From Alphaproteobacteria bacterium (lineage in GTDB: Bacteria; Pseudomonadota; Alphaproteobacteria; UBA8366; GCA-2717185), in NCBI GenBank assembly GCA_012103325.1, contig WLWY01000003.1, forward strand, positions 992,001 to 1,056,000: a DNA stretch of 64,000 bases, written 5' to 3'. Each line of letters opens with the position of its first letter. Within the stretch, counting starts at the first letter, position 1. Under the pieces are notes generated by a model, which saw only the letters and a program-made list of their open reading frames with translations, was not told the origin of the DNA and did not search any database. A program made the translations under genes and the position numbers. Positions 42,070 through 50,926 of the stretch are shown in pieces.

Positions 42070-43379
42070 TTCTTGTCCCCTTCCGGCGCTGCTTCTACAG
42101 CCGGTGCACCAGGCCCCTTCGTATAGAAGGTCTTGGGATCGAGGTAATCCAGCGCCAGACGCTCCTGATAGGTCGGCATCTGCGCCGGCAAGGGCCGGTT
42201 CTTGCGCTTGTCCATGGATAGCTTGTTGGCCAGGAACTCGCCCTTCGGTTCGTCTTCCAGGGGCCGCGTCTCGATCTTGCCGTCGTCGATCGCCGCCTGG
42301 AACGCCTCGTGACCCGCATCCGTGCGGATCACGGTCATGGTCCAGTCGTCCATACCGATGCCACCCGCGCCGATATCGGCGTTCTCCGCCCCATAGTCGA
42401 GGCAGTAGAGGCAGGCCGGACGGGCCCACTCGCGATACTTTCTGAGCGATGTGGTGAGAACCTCGCCATCGTCGAGCCGGACCACGACCTTGCCCTTGAT
42501 GTTGATGTTGTCGATGCGGTGCGGCTCGACTTCAACGATTTCCGCCAGTCTCTCGATGCTTTCGTGGGTGAAGCTCTCCGAGCAGAAGAGGCCAACCGTC
42601 AGCGCGATGTTCTCTTTGTACCATTGGCTCATTTCAAGCTGAATGCTGGATGTCTGCTGCAGCCAAACCCCGTCGATCTGACAGGGCACGCCGACCACCG
42701 CGAGGGGCTTCACGTCCTGGCGCATGGCTTCCTGCAGCGCCAGCGTATTCGGCGAGTAGGTATAGCGCGATGCGGCACATTCGAGGACGTCCTGGCGGTT
42801 CATCGCCAGCCTGTGGCGGCCGATCTGCTTGGCGTCGGGAAAGACGTCGCCGAGCACCGCGCCGCCGAGACGGCCCGTCTCCAGCCCGTGGATCAACAGC
42901 GCCGACGTCATGCCGCCATCCTGGCCGCGCGTCACCAGCTCTGGGTCGGTGGCACGAGCGTAGACGCCGTAGCTGTAAAAGCCGTAGCCATCGTCCTTCG
43001 CCGGGGCGCGGAAACGGGCGCGGGTGCGTGCATTGTCGTCGACCGGCCGCAGGACCGGACAGACCTCGACGCAGAGCACACAAAAGACGCAGGCCTCGGG
43101 CCGCGCGTTGACCGGCTTCTCGTCGGCGTAATCGAACACGTCGGCGGGGCAAATCGTCAGGCACGACGCGCAGCCGATGCATTTGCCGGTATCGACGATC
43201 TCGTCCATCAGGAAGTCGACGGCCCGGAAGCCGCCGCGATTGATCTCAGTACGCCAGGCGTAGGGCCATTCTCGCGGGTCGACATCGTCCTGCAGGTAGG
43301 AGCGGTAGCGGGCCAGGACCGCCTCCGTCTTGGGGTCGATATCGCCCGGTCCGTTATTGCTCATCGTGTCGTCAGACAT
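42066..43379 (-). CDS. FrhB-family F420-reducing flavo-iron-sulfur subunit fused to 2x[4Fe-4S] ferredoxin
   Basis: 437 residues. An N-terminal ferredoxin domain has Cys67/70/73/77 (CIGCASCLTICP) and Cys97/100/103/107 (CVFCVLCVEVCP). It is followed by the F420 hydrogenase/dehydrogenase beta-subunit domains: VTRGQDGGMTSALLIHGLE, SRYTYSPN, VVGVPCQIDGV, LFCSESF and CLDYGAENADIGAGGIG, which hold FAD and further Fe-S ligands in FrhB, FpoF and FdhB. Relatives reduce F420, although some bacterial and plant homologues do not. First gene of an operon with korA and korB (overlapping ATGA), immediately upstream of the F420 synthesis operon. It probably carries electrons from the Kor enzyme to F420. Confidence 0.88.
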   Translation of the reverse strand: MSDDTMSNNGPGDIDPKTEAVLARYRSYLQDDVDPREWPYAWRTEINRGGFRAVDFLMDEIVDTGKCIGCASCLTICPADVFDYADEKPVNARPEACVFCVLCVEVCPVLRPVDDNARTRARFRAPAKDDGYGFYSYGVYARATDPELVTRGQDGGMTSALLIHGLETGRLGGAVLGDVFPDAKQIGRHRLAMNRQDVLECAASRYTYSPNTLALQEAMRQDVKPLAVVGVPCQIDGVWLQQTSSIQLEMSQWYKENIALTVGLFCSESFTHESIERLAEIVEVEPHRIDNINIKGKVVVRLDDGEVLTTSLRKYREWARPACLYCLDYGAENADIGAGGIGMDDWTMTVIRTDAGHEAFQAAIDDGKIETRPLEDEPKGEFLANKLSMDKRKNRPLPAQMPTYQERLALDYLDPKTFYTKGPGAPAVEAAPEGDKK

Positions 43380-43616
43380 TCATGCCCGTCCTATGAATTC
43401 GCCAATTACAGAAAAACTATGTAGATCAGTAAACGCTACTTTCCAATGCCCACATTGTCGCAAGCGCTTACTGCATGATACCTCATGCCGCCTGTCAACG
43501 TTGTCGGAGTGTTTCGTTGGCAGGGAATTCACCAGAGGAACGCCCAAATTCAGCGCGATATCCCCTGCCGCGTTGCCGGGAAAATATCGACTCTACTCCC
43601 GTAAGGTCAAGAGACG

Positions 43617-44771
43617 TCACCGGAACGCCGCAATCCCGGTGATTTCGCGGCCCTGGATCAGGGTCAGGATCTCGTCGGTGGCGTCTGGCACTGAAAGCAT
43701 GCGGGCGTCGCGCCAGAGCTGCTCGAGCCCCGCCTCCTCCGTGATGCCCATGCCGCCATGCACTGCCATGGCCTTGGAAATCGCCTCCAGGCAGACCGTC
43801 GTCGCGTGGCGCTTGGCCATCGCCGCGTCCGCATTGTTGCGCGCGCCCTGGTCCATCAGGTCGAGCGCGCGGTAGCACAGCAGCCGGCTGGTCATGATCG
43901 CGGTCTGGATATCGGCCAGATTCTTCTGGATCAGCTGATGGCCCGCAATCGGCTTGCCGAACTGCTCGCGGATACCGGCATAGTCAACCGCGGCCTCGAA
44001 GGCCCTCTCCGCCAGCCGCGCCGCGACCAGCCCGACCAGCGGACGGTTGCCGTTCCACGTGATCGTCAGCATGCGCGCCGCGTCTCCCCCCGACGAGAGG
44101 ATATTGGCGGCGGGCACCTCGCAATCCTCGAACACCGCTTCCGAGAGGTGGCCCTGGCGCAGGCCCGTGGTCTCGATCTCGCGGATTTCGAACTTGGAAT
44201 GTTCCGGTTCGATGACGATGCGCTTCAGCGTATTGCGGCCCTTCTCGTCGACGCCGTCGATGCAGGTCACCGCCAGCACGTCGGCGACCGACCCGTTGGT
44301 GATCCAAATCTTGCGGCCGTTGACGATGGCGGTGTCGCCCTCGACCGTCATGCGGGTGGTGAGGCCGCGCGGGTCCGACCCGGCATTCGGCTCCGAGGTG
44401 GCGGTGCCGCCGATCTTGTCCCCCGACAACATGCCCGGAAGGAAGCGCGCGCGCTGCTCCGGCGTCGCTTCGGCATGAATGCGGGCGAAGGTCACGTCAT
44501 GCCCCATGATCGAGATCGACAGCCAGGCCGGCAGCTGCTCATAGACCAGCGCGTAATCGAGCATCTTCATACCGGAGCCGCCCTCATCCGCCGGCACCCG
44601 CGGCGCGGTGATTCCCTGTGCGGCGAGCACGGGATAGATCTTCGCCATCGCCTCGCGCGGCAGGGATTTGTCCGAAGGATGCGCGGCCAGTACCGGCGCG
44701 ATATCCTTCTCCACCATGCGCTTGGCGGAGTCCTGAATCAGTTGCTGTTCCTCGGTTAACGCGAATTCCAT
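43617..44771 (-). CDS. Acyl-CoA dehydrogenase
   Basis: 384 residues from the ATG at 44771 (MEFALTEEQQLIQDSAKRMV), preceded by GGGGAG. It has the three-domain ACAD fold: ATSEPNAGSDPRGL for FAD and substrate binding, REQFGKPIAGHQLIQKNLAD, and the C-terminal VHGGMGITEEAGLEQLWRDAR. It oxidises an acyl-CoA to the enoyl-CoA and passes electrons to ETF. The chain-length specificity is unknown. It is separated by 237 bases with no gene from the FrhB-type gene downstream, and divergent from the dioxygenase array. Confidence 0.93.
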   Translation of the reverse strand: MEFALTEEQQLIQDSAKRMVEKDIAPVLAAHPSDKSLPREAMAKIYPVLAAQGITAPRVPADEGGSGMKMLDYALVYEQLPAWLSISIMGHDVTFARIHAEATPEQRARFLPGMLSGDKIGGTATSEPNAGSDPRGLTTRMTVEGDTAIVNGRKIWITNGSVADVLAVTCIDGVDEKGRNTLKRIVIEPEHSKFEIREIETTGLRQGHLSEAVFEDCEVPAANILSSGGDAARMLTITWNGNRPLVGLVAARLAERAFEAAVDYAGIREQFGKPIAGHQLIQKNLADIQTAIMTSRLLCYRALDLMDQGARNNADAAMAKRHATTVCLEAISKAMAVHGGMGITEEAGLEQLWRDARMLSVPDATDEILTLIQGREITGIAAFR

Positions 44772-44911
44772 AGACGGCTTGGCTCCCCTGATCGACACAT
44801 GGCGATCACGATAGCATGCTGTGCCCGCTCTGCATCCTGGTCCGGACAAATTTGTCGTCTGCGCGCGATGTTGTACAGTAACTGCCGCAACCGCGTGATG
44901 GAGAAAGCCCG

Positions 44912-45808
44912 ATGCAAATCGCCCAGACCCCGGACAACAGCATGCCGGTATCGCCAGCCCCCTACCCGTTCGAAATCAACCGGATTGGCGAGGTCGCCGG
45001 CGCGGAAATCATCGGGCTCGACCTGTCGCAGCCGATCGACGCGGCGACCAAGGACGCGATCCTGCGGGCGTTCCTCGAACACCATATTCTGGTCTTCCGC
45101 GATCAGTCGTTGACGAAGGACGAGCAGGCCCGCTTCAGCGAGAACTTCGGCGAACTGGAAAGCCATGTCGGCCGTCATCCCAGCGGCGAGCAATATCATA
45201 TCGTCCACACCGTCACGAATTTGGGCCCCGACGGGAAACCGGAACCGAAAGTCATGCCGAAGGGCAATTATTACTGGCACACGGACAAATCCTACCACGA
45301 GGTCCCGTCCCTCACGACGATGCTGCACGCCATCGAAGTGCCCGAGGAGGGCGGCGATACGCTGTTCGCCAATACGCGCATGGGCTACGAAACGCTGACG
45401 CCGGAGATGAAATCCCGCATCGCAGACCTAAAGGCGGAACACAGCTGGGAAGCCAGCCGCCGCAACACCAACTCCGCGCCGGCGACGGAAGAGCAGAAGA
45501 AAGCGCGGCCCCCGGTCACGCACCCCATCGTCCGCACCCATCCGGATACGGGGGAGAAGACGCTCTATGTGGGGATGCATGTGTCGCACATTCACGGCCT
45601 GCCGAAGGACGAAAGCGACGCGCTGCTGGCCGAGCTCCTGGAACACACAACGCAGCCGGACCTGGTCTATACCCATCAATGGCGCAAAGGCGACTATACG
45701 ATGTGGGACAACCGCTGCTTGTTGCACCGGGCCAGCCCGAACTACGACGCGGCCACCGAGCGGCGGGTGTTGCACCGCACGGTGATCATCGGCACGAAGC
45801 CGTATTAG
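44912..45808 (+). CDS. TauD/TfdA-family dioxygenase, paralogue 1
   Basis: 298 residues. It begins PYPFEINRIGEVAGAEIIGL and shows the Fe(II) HxD in WHTDKSYHEVPS, the distal His in NRCLLHRASPNY and the 2-oxoglutarate Arg in TERRVLHRTVI. Such enzymes oxidise sulfonates, aryloxy acids, carnitine precursors and other small acids. It is the first of three tandem paralogues that share most sequence blocks, so the array arose by duplication. No transporter is adjacent. Substrate unknown. Confidence 0.93.
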   Translation: MQIAQTPDNSMPVSPAPYPFEINRIGEVAGAEIIGLDLSQPIDAATKDAILRAFLEHHILVFRDQSLTKDEQARFSENFGELESHVGRHPSGEQYHIVHTVTNLGPDGKPEPKVMPKGNYYWHTDKSYHEVPSLTTMLHAIEVPEEGGDTLFANTRMGYETLTPEMKSRIADLKAEHSWEASRRNTNSAPATEEQKKARPPVTHPIVRTHPDTGEKTLYVGMHVSHIHGLPKDESDALLAELLEHTTQPDLVYTHQWRKGDYTMWDNRCLLHRASPNYDAATERRVLHRTVIIGTKPY

Positions 45809-45817
45809 GAGGCCGGG

Positions 45818-46693
45818 ATGCAGCTAGCCGGAAACGATTCCACGACCGCCCCGTTCGACATTACGCCGGCCGGCGGCGTGCTCGGCGCGGAAATCACTGG
45901 CCCCGATCTCTCCCAGCCGATTGACGCGGCTACGAAGGACACGATCTATCGGGCGCTGCTCGACCATCATGTGCTCGTGTTCCGCAACCAGTCGCTCACC
46001 AAGGAACAGCAAGGCCGCTTCGCGCAGAATTACGGCGAGCTGGAAAGCCATGTCGGGCGATTGCGCAACGGCAAGCGCTATCCGATCATCAACAACATCA
46101 CCAATGTCGACCCGGACGGCAATCTGGTGCCGGAAGCGGTCAACCGCGGCCCCAACCACTGGCACACCGACAAGTCCTATCACGCCAAACCGTCGGCGAT
46201 CACGATGCTGCACGCGCTCGAAGTACCGTCGCGCGGCGGCGAAACGCTGTTCGTGAATATGCGGCGTGCCTATCAAGCATTGCCACCGGACCTGAAGACC
46301 CAGGTCGACGGCCTTACGGCGGAGCACAGCTGGGAGGCGAACCGCCGCAATGTCGGCGAGACACCCGCGACGCCGGACCAGGTCCGCGAACGCCCGCCAG
46401 TCACGCATCCTGTCGTGCGTACCCATCCCGATACGGGCACCCGGGCGCTTTACATCGGCACCCATATCGACTTCTTCCACGGCATGCCGCGCGCCGAAAG
46501 CGACGCCCTGATGAAAACGCTGATGGATCACGCGACGCAGCCGCGGTTCCGCTACGATCACGCCTGGCGAACGGGCGACCTGGTCATGTGGGACAACCGC
46601 TCGCTGATGCACCGCGGCAACACCAACTACGCCATGGCCGACGAACGGCGCGTCCTGCAGCGCACCGTCATCATCGGGACCGTGCCCTACTGA
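45818..46693 (+). CDS. TauD/TfdA-family dioxygenase, paralogue 2
   Basis: 291 residues, 9 bases after paralogue 1. All active-site blocks are kept: HxD in WHTDKSYHAKPS, distal His in NRSLMHRGNTNY, Arg in DERRVLQRTVI. It is the most diverged of the three (it has IDFFHGMPRAESDAL where the others have SHIHG), so its substrate may differ. It shares the operon with paralogues 1 and 3. Confidence 0.93.
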   Translation: MQLAGNDSTTAPFDITPAGGVLGAEITGPDLSQPIDAATKDTIYRALLDHHVLVFRNQSLTKEQQGRFAQNYGELESHVGRLRNGKRYPIINNITNVDPDGNLVPEAVNRGPNHWHTDKSYHAKPSAITMLHALEVPSRGGETLFVNMRRAYQALPPDLKTQVDGLTAEHSWEANRRNVGETPATPDQVRERPPVTHPVVRTHPDTGTRALYIGTHIDFFHGMPRAESDALMKTLMDHATQPRFRYDHAWRTGDLVMWDNRSLMHRGNTNYAMADERRVLQRTVIIGTVPY

Positions 46694-46706
46694 AGACAAG
46701 GAGCAA

Positions 46707-47597
46707 GTGATGCAAGTTGCCCACAGCACCGAAACCAGCGCGGCAGCGCCCTACCCGTTTGACATCCGCCGCATCAGCGACGTCGCCGGCGCGGAGATCT
46801 TCGGCGTCGACCTCAAGCAGCCCGTCAGCGAGAGCCTCAAAGAGGCGATCATGCGGGCGTTTCTGGAGTTCCACATCCTCGTCTTCCGCGGCCAAGACCT
46901 CAACAAGGACGAGCAGCACACCTTCAGCAAGAATTTCGGCGAGCTCGAGCACCATGTCGGGCGATTGCCCGACGGCACGCCCTTCCCGATCGTGCACACG
47001 GTGACGAACCTGGACGCCGACGGGAACCCAACCGAAAAGACCGTCTCGAAAGGCAATTACCACTGGCACACCGACAAGTCGTATCACGCGATCCCCTCGC
47101 TAATGTCGATGCTGCACGCCAAGGAAGTCCCGGCGAATGGCGGCGATACGCAATTCGCCAACACGCGCATGGGCTACGCGGCGCTGCCGGACGAGATGAA
47201 GGCGCGCATCGCTGACCTGCAGGTCGAGCACAGTTGGGAAGCCAGCCGCCGCAATGTCGGCGACGCACCGCCCAGCGAAGAACAGAAACGCGAGCGCCCG
47301 CCGGTCGTTCATCCACTGGTCCGCACGCACCCGGACACCGGCGACAAGACGATCTATCTCGGCCACCACACATCGCACATCCACGGCGTCCCGAAGGCCG
47401 AAAGTGACGCCCTGCTGGAAGAACTGACCGCCCACACAACGCAAGAGCCGTTCACCTATACCCACCAATGGCGCCCGGGCGATTACACGATGTGGGACAA
47501 CCGCTGCCTCCTGCACCGCGCCCGTCCGAACTACGAAGTCGGCAAGGAGCGGCGGTTATTGCACCGCACGGTGATTATCGGCACGAAGCCGTATTAG
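46707..47597 (+). CDS. TauD/TfdA-family dioxygenase, paralogue 3
   Basis: 296 residues, 13 bases after paralogue 2, preceded by AAGGAGC. Fe(II) HxD in WHTDKSYHAIPS, distal His in NRCLLHRARPNY, Arg in KERRLLHRTVI. It resembles paralogue 1 more than 2. A decayed copy of its C-terminal part lies beyond the next gene at 50621-50818, showing that the array once had a fourth member. Confidence 0.93.
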   Translation: MMQVAHSTETSAAAPYPFDIRRISDVAGAEIFGVDLKQPVSESLKEAIMRAFLEFHILVFRGQDLNKDEQHTFSKNFGELEHHVGRLPDGTPFPIVHTVTNLDADGNPTEKTVSKGNYHWHTDKSYHAIPSLMSMLHAKEVPANGGDTQFANTRMGYAALPDEMKARIADLQVEHSWEASRRNVGDAPPSEEQKRERPPVVHPLVRTHPDTGDKTIYLGHHTSHIHGVPKAESDALLEELTAHTTQEPFTYTHQWRPGDYTMWDNRCLLHRARPNYEVGKERRLLHRTVIIGTKPY

Positions 47598-47710
47598 GGG
47601 CGCCCAAGGGCGCAGCAACCATATCGGTCGCCAACGACTGCAACTGTCGGGCGCACAGCCGGGATCGATGCTGAAGCCACGCCCAGCCCCGATATGGTTT
47701 CCGGGTCGGC

Positions 47711-47760
47711 TCGGCTCCGGCGCTTGTCGGGGATGACAGACACCGAAGAACCGGAGCCGA
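47711..47760. repeat. Perfect 10-base inverted repeat
   Basis: Arms TCGGCTCCGG (47711-47720) and CCGGAGCCGA (47751-47760) enclose 30 bases containing GTCGGGGATGACAG, which resembles a half-arm of the family A palindromes. It is in the 276-base gap between dioxygenase 3 and the STAND gene, which has no other recognisable feature. It could be the dioxygenase operon's 3' end. Confidence 0.5.
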
Positions 47761-47873
47761 AAACGGACAACCCAGAAGTATCGGTTGCCGTTTCTCCAAG
47801 ACCACAACTCAATGTATACTATCAGCAAAAGACCGTGCCGGAGCAGGGACATGCGCTGTAGCAGCAAGTTAGT

Positions 47874-50582
47874 TTGGTTGGGAATCGCAGAAAAGCGGCG
47901 GTCGATCCTGTGACGTTCGGATCGCTCGACAACGACGCCTTCGCCAAGCCGAGTGAAGAACTTGCGCACTTCACCAACCGCGAGAAGGAGCAGGACATTT
48001 TCCGGCACGCCCTTGAGGCGCCGGAGAGCGAGCCGCCTCCGCTGATCATGTTCTATGGCGTCGGCGGCGCGGGTAAATCCTGTCTGCTCAAGCGTCTGCG
48101 CCAACAAGCAGATCAATTGCCGACGGCCTATGTCGATCTCGACCCGCGTTTCGGCAGCCAGGCGCACCGGACCGATCCCTCGCGCGTTCTGGGCGACATA
48201 CGTCGCCAACTGGGAGCCTCGGTCCGCTGCCCGCGGTTCGACCTCGCCTACACCTGGTTGCGGTACAAAGAAGGCCTGCAGGACGAGCCGAACTTTCGCG
48301 GTTCTGGAGTCCTCGGCAACACGTGGGAATTTGTGGTCGAAGCCGGAGACGCGGCCGCCAGCGATATACCCGGCGCGTCACTAGTGACTTGGCTTGTCGG
48401 CAAGGTGACGGCGCCAGTCCGGGACTGGCTGAACGAGAGCGGTGTAGGTGCGTGGCTCGCGACCAAGCTCGGACAGGAAGATTTTGTCCGGCTTAAGAAT
48501 CAGCTTCCCGCGGAAATTTACCCTCAACTTCATCGCCGCTTGCTCGCAGATTTGAGCGAACACCTGCCGGACCGCGATGGCCGCGCATGCCGGGCAGTCG
48601 TATTCGTCGATACGGTCGAAGCGATCCAAGGTCAGCGCGACAGCGCCGAGCGGTTATTCGATGCCCAACAGTGGCTGCGAGACTTGTACCACCCGGACTC
48701 AAGGCTGCTCGTCGTTCTGGCGGGCCGCGACCGCCTGTCCTGGGACCGCGATCCGGATTCTACATTCGCCGATACCGCCGTCCTCGAACAGCATCTGATC
48801 GGCGGGCTTTCGGAAACCGACGCGCGCGACTTTCTTACCCGCTGCACCATAAGCGATCCCGCTTTGCAACACGCCATTTTGAGGGTTTGCGAAGATACAG
48901 AATCCTCGCCCACGGACTCGATGGAGATAGGATATCACGCGTTCAGTCTCGGCCTTTGCGCCGATACGTGCTGGGCGCTGAATCAACGTGGCGAGACAAT
49001 CGACGCCTCCGCGTTCGACATGACCGCCGCCGATACCCGCACGCTCGCGGCGCGGTTTCTGCGTTCTCTTGGCGGTGACGGCGCCTATGCGGAATGGCTG
49101 AAACGGCTGGCGCTGACGATACGCTTCGACGAAAGCGCCGCGCGCGCCTGTTTTTCACCCGGAACGAATGTCGAACAGGACTTCGCATGGCGCTCGCTGG
49201 CCGCGTACAGCTTCGTCCGTCCAGCGGAAGAATCGGGTTGGATGATGCTGCATGCCCGCATGCGCGATGCGCTAAACGAGTTGGAACAGACCGAAGACAC
49301 GGCGCGTTGGCGAGATAACCATGAGTGGTGGCGCAATTATTGGAGCACTCGACCGGACAGCGGCATCGATCGCATCGCGGCCGCAGCCTGGCACCATGCG
49401 TGGAAGCTCGACCCAACGGCGGCGCAGCGGGAATGGAATGACCGGGTAGAGACTTCCCGAGCTGAGTTACGCATGGCGGACCACTACGCGCTCCTGACCT
49501 GGTGGGAGCCGTGCGGCCTCTCAGAGATCCAGGTTGACCCTGACCGCCAGTGGGGAAATGCAGCGGCGCTAAATGACTGGGGCACAGAGTACGGGCAAGC
49601 ATCTCTAGGCGACCGCGACGCCAACCTCAGGCGCGCCATCGACTGCTACGAATACGCCCTACGCGTCTACACCGAAGATGCCTTCCCGCAAGACTGGGCA
49701 ATGACGCAGAACAACCTCGCCCTTACCTATGCCGATCTACCGTCGGGCGACCGCGATGCCAACCTCAGGCGCGCCATCGACTGCTACGAATACGCCCTAC
49801 GCGTCTACACCGAAGACGCCTTCCCGCAACAATGGGCGGTGACGCAGAACAACCTCGCCAATGCCTATCGTAACCTGCCGTCGGGCGACCGTGACGCCAA
49901 CCTCAGGCGCGCCATCGACTGCTTCGAAAACGCCCTACGCGTCCTCACCGAAGACGCCTTCCCGCAAAACTGGGCGATGACGCAGAACAACCTCGCCAAC
50001 GCCCACGCCAACCTGCCGTCAGGCGACCGCAATGCCAACCTCAGGCGCGCCGTCGACTGCTACGAATACGCCCTGTGCGTCTACACCGAAGACGCCTTCC
50101 CGCAAGACTGGGCGATGACGCAGAATAACCTCGCCAACGCCTATGCCAACCTGCCGTCGGGCGACCGTGACGCCAACCTCAGGCGCGCCATCGAACGCTA
50201 CGAAAACGCCCTGCGCGTCCGCACCGAAGACGCCTTCCCTCAATATTGGGCGACGACACAGAACAACCTCGCCAACGCCTATGCCAGCCTGCCGTCGGGC
50301 GACCGCGACGCCAACCTCAGGCGCGCCATCGAACGCTACGAAAACGCCCTGCGCGTCCGCACCGAAGACGCCTTCCCGCAAGATTGGGCGATGACGCAGA
50401 ACAACCTCGCCAACACCTATGCCAGCCTGCCGTCGGGCGACCGCGACGCCAACCTCAGGCGCGCCATCGAACGCTACGAAAACGCCCTGCGCGTCTACAC
50501 CGAAGACGCCTTCCCCAACGAGCACGCGCAAGTGCTTCGCAATCGTCAAACAGCAAAAGACGGACTAACCAGCTCTACCTAA
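47874..50582 (+). CDS. STAND-type P-loop NTPase with tandem TPR repeats
   Basis: 902 residues from a TTG at 47874; a GTG at 47910 is an alternative and neither has a clear ribosome binding site. The N-terminal P-loop is FYGVGGAGKSCLLKRL (about 59-74), with an RAVVFVDTVEA Walker B-like strand near 245 and an LLVVLAGRDRLSW sensor-type strand near 280. A helical region (about 330-575) follows. The C-terminus is six complete and one partial copies of a 46-residue TPR-like unit (DANLRRAIDCYEYAL, FPQDWAMTQNNLANAY). The layout fits STAND signalling or defence ATPases (NB-ARC/TPR class), where repeats sense a ligand and the P-loop domain oligomerises. No separate effector domain is recognised at the short N-terminus. 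Confidence 0.82.
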   Translation: MVGNRRKAAVDPVTFGSLDNDAFAKPSEELAHFTNREKEQDIFRHALEAPESEPPPLIMFYGVGGAGKSCLLKRLRQQADQLPTAYVDLDPRFGSQAHRTDPSRVLGDIRRQLGASVRCPRFDLAYTWLRYKEGLQDEPNFRGSGVLGNTWEFVVEAGDAAASDIPGASLVTWLVGKVTAPVRDWLNESGVGAWLATKLGQEDFVRLKNQLPAEIYPQLHRRLLADLSEHLPDRDGRACRAVVFVDTVEAIQGQRDSAERLFDAQQWLRDLYHPDSRLLVVLAGRDRLSWDRDPDSTFADTAVLEQHLIGGLSETDARDFLTRCTISDPALQHAILRVCEDTESSPTDSMEIGYHAFSLGLCADTCWALNQRGETIDASAFDMTAADTRTLAARFLRSLGGDGAYAEWLKRLALTIRFDESAARACFSPGTNVEQDFAWRSLAAYSFVRPAEESGWMMLHARMRDALNELEQTEDTARWRDNHEWWRNYWSTRPDSGIDRIAAAAWHHAWKLDPTAAQREWNDRVETSRAELRMADHYALLTWWEPCGLSEIQVDPDRQWGNAAALNDWGTEYGQASLGDRDANLRRAIDCYEYALRVYTEDAFPQDWAMTQNNLALTYADLPSGDRDANLRRAIDCYEYALRVYTEDAFPQQWAVTQNNLANAYRNLPSGDRDANLRRAIDCFENALRVLTEDAFPQNWAMTQNNLANAHANLPSGDRNANLRRAVDCYEYALCVYTEDAFPQDWAMTQNNLANAYANLPSGDRDANLRRAIERYENALRVRTEDAFPQYWATTQNNLANAYASLPSGDRDANLRRAIERYENALRVRTEDAFPQDWAMTQNNLANTYASLPSGDRDANLRRAIERYENALRVYTEDAFPNEHAQVLRNRQTAKDGLTSST
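49608..50579 (+). repeat. Tandem 138-base coding repeats (TPR array)
   Basis: Six full 138-base units beginning at 49608 and each starting GGCGACCG, then a seventh partial unit from 50436. The units are near-identical in DNA including synonymous positions, which points to recent expansion or gene conversion. Variable residues cluster at a few sites (CYEY, CFEN or RYEN; VYTED, VLTED or VRTED; QDW, QQW, QNW or QYW). Confidence 0.92.
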
Positions 50583-50620
50583 GTCGCTGCTGTGTTTCGT
50601 AGGAAAGCGAACGCCGCTGC

Positions 50621-50818
50621 AAGACGATCTATCTCGGCCACCACGTCACCCACATTCATGGCATCCCGAAGGCGGAAAACGACGCCCTGCTGGAAGAACT
50701 AACCTAACACACAACGCAGCCGCAGTTCGTCCATACCCACCAATGGCGCCCAGGCGACTACACGATGTAGGACAATCGCTGCCTGCTCCACGGCGCTCGC
50801 CCCAACTACGAGGCCGAA
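50621..50818 (+). pseudogene. Decayed TauD/TfdA dioxygenase fragment (fourth paralogue)
   Basis: A frame reading KTIYLGHH, HIHGIPKAENDALLEEL, HTHQWRPGDYTM and DNRCLLHGARPNYEAE matches residues about 215-285 of dioxygenase 3 nearly residue by residue. It contains TAA (Ala position in the functional copy) and TAG (in place of the conserved Trp of YTMWDN). The N-terminal two thirds and the extreme C-terminus are missing. The remaining 344-base gap holds nothing else. It flanks the STAND gene on the side opposite to the intact array. Confidence 0.88.
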
Positions 50819-50926
50819 ATTCCAAACGCCGCAGCTGACTTCGCCTGTTGCCCCCAAGCTGTCGTTTGCCGTCATAAAAATCCAAGTGCATCATCAAACC
50901 GATGGGCAACGGACTTTCAAGCCCCA

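Noticed and set aside
50019-50549. Minus-strand repetitive frame in the TPR region
   Set aside because: It is the antisense of the TPR coding repeats, which have clear TPR periodicity only on the plus strand.
49608-50579. CRISPR-like array
   Set aside because: Units are 138 bases, contiguous without spacers, and encode in-frame TPR units.
50621-50818. Stop-codon readthrough or selenocysteine in the fourth dioxygenase fragment
   Set aside because: Its stops are TAA and TAG, the gene lacks most of its length, and the positions are Ala and Trp in the intact copy; ordinary decay explains it.
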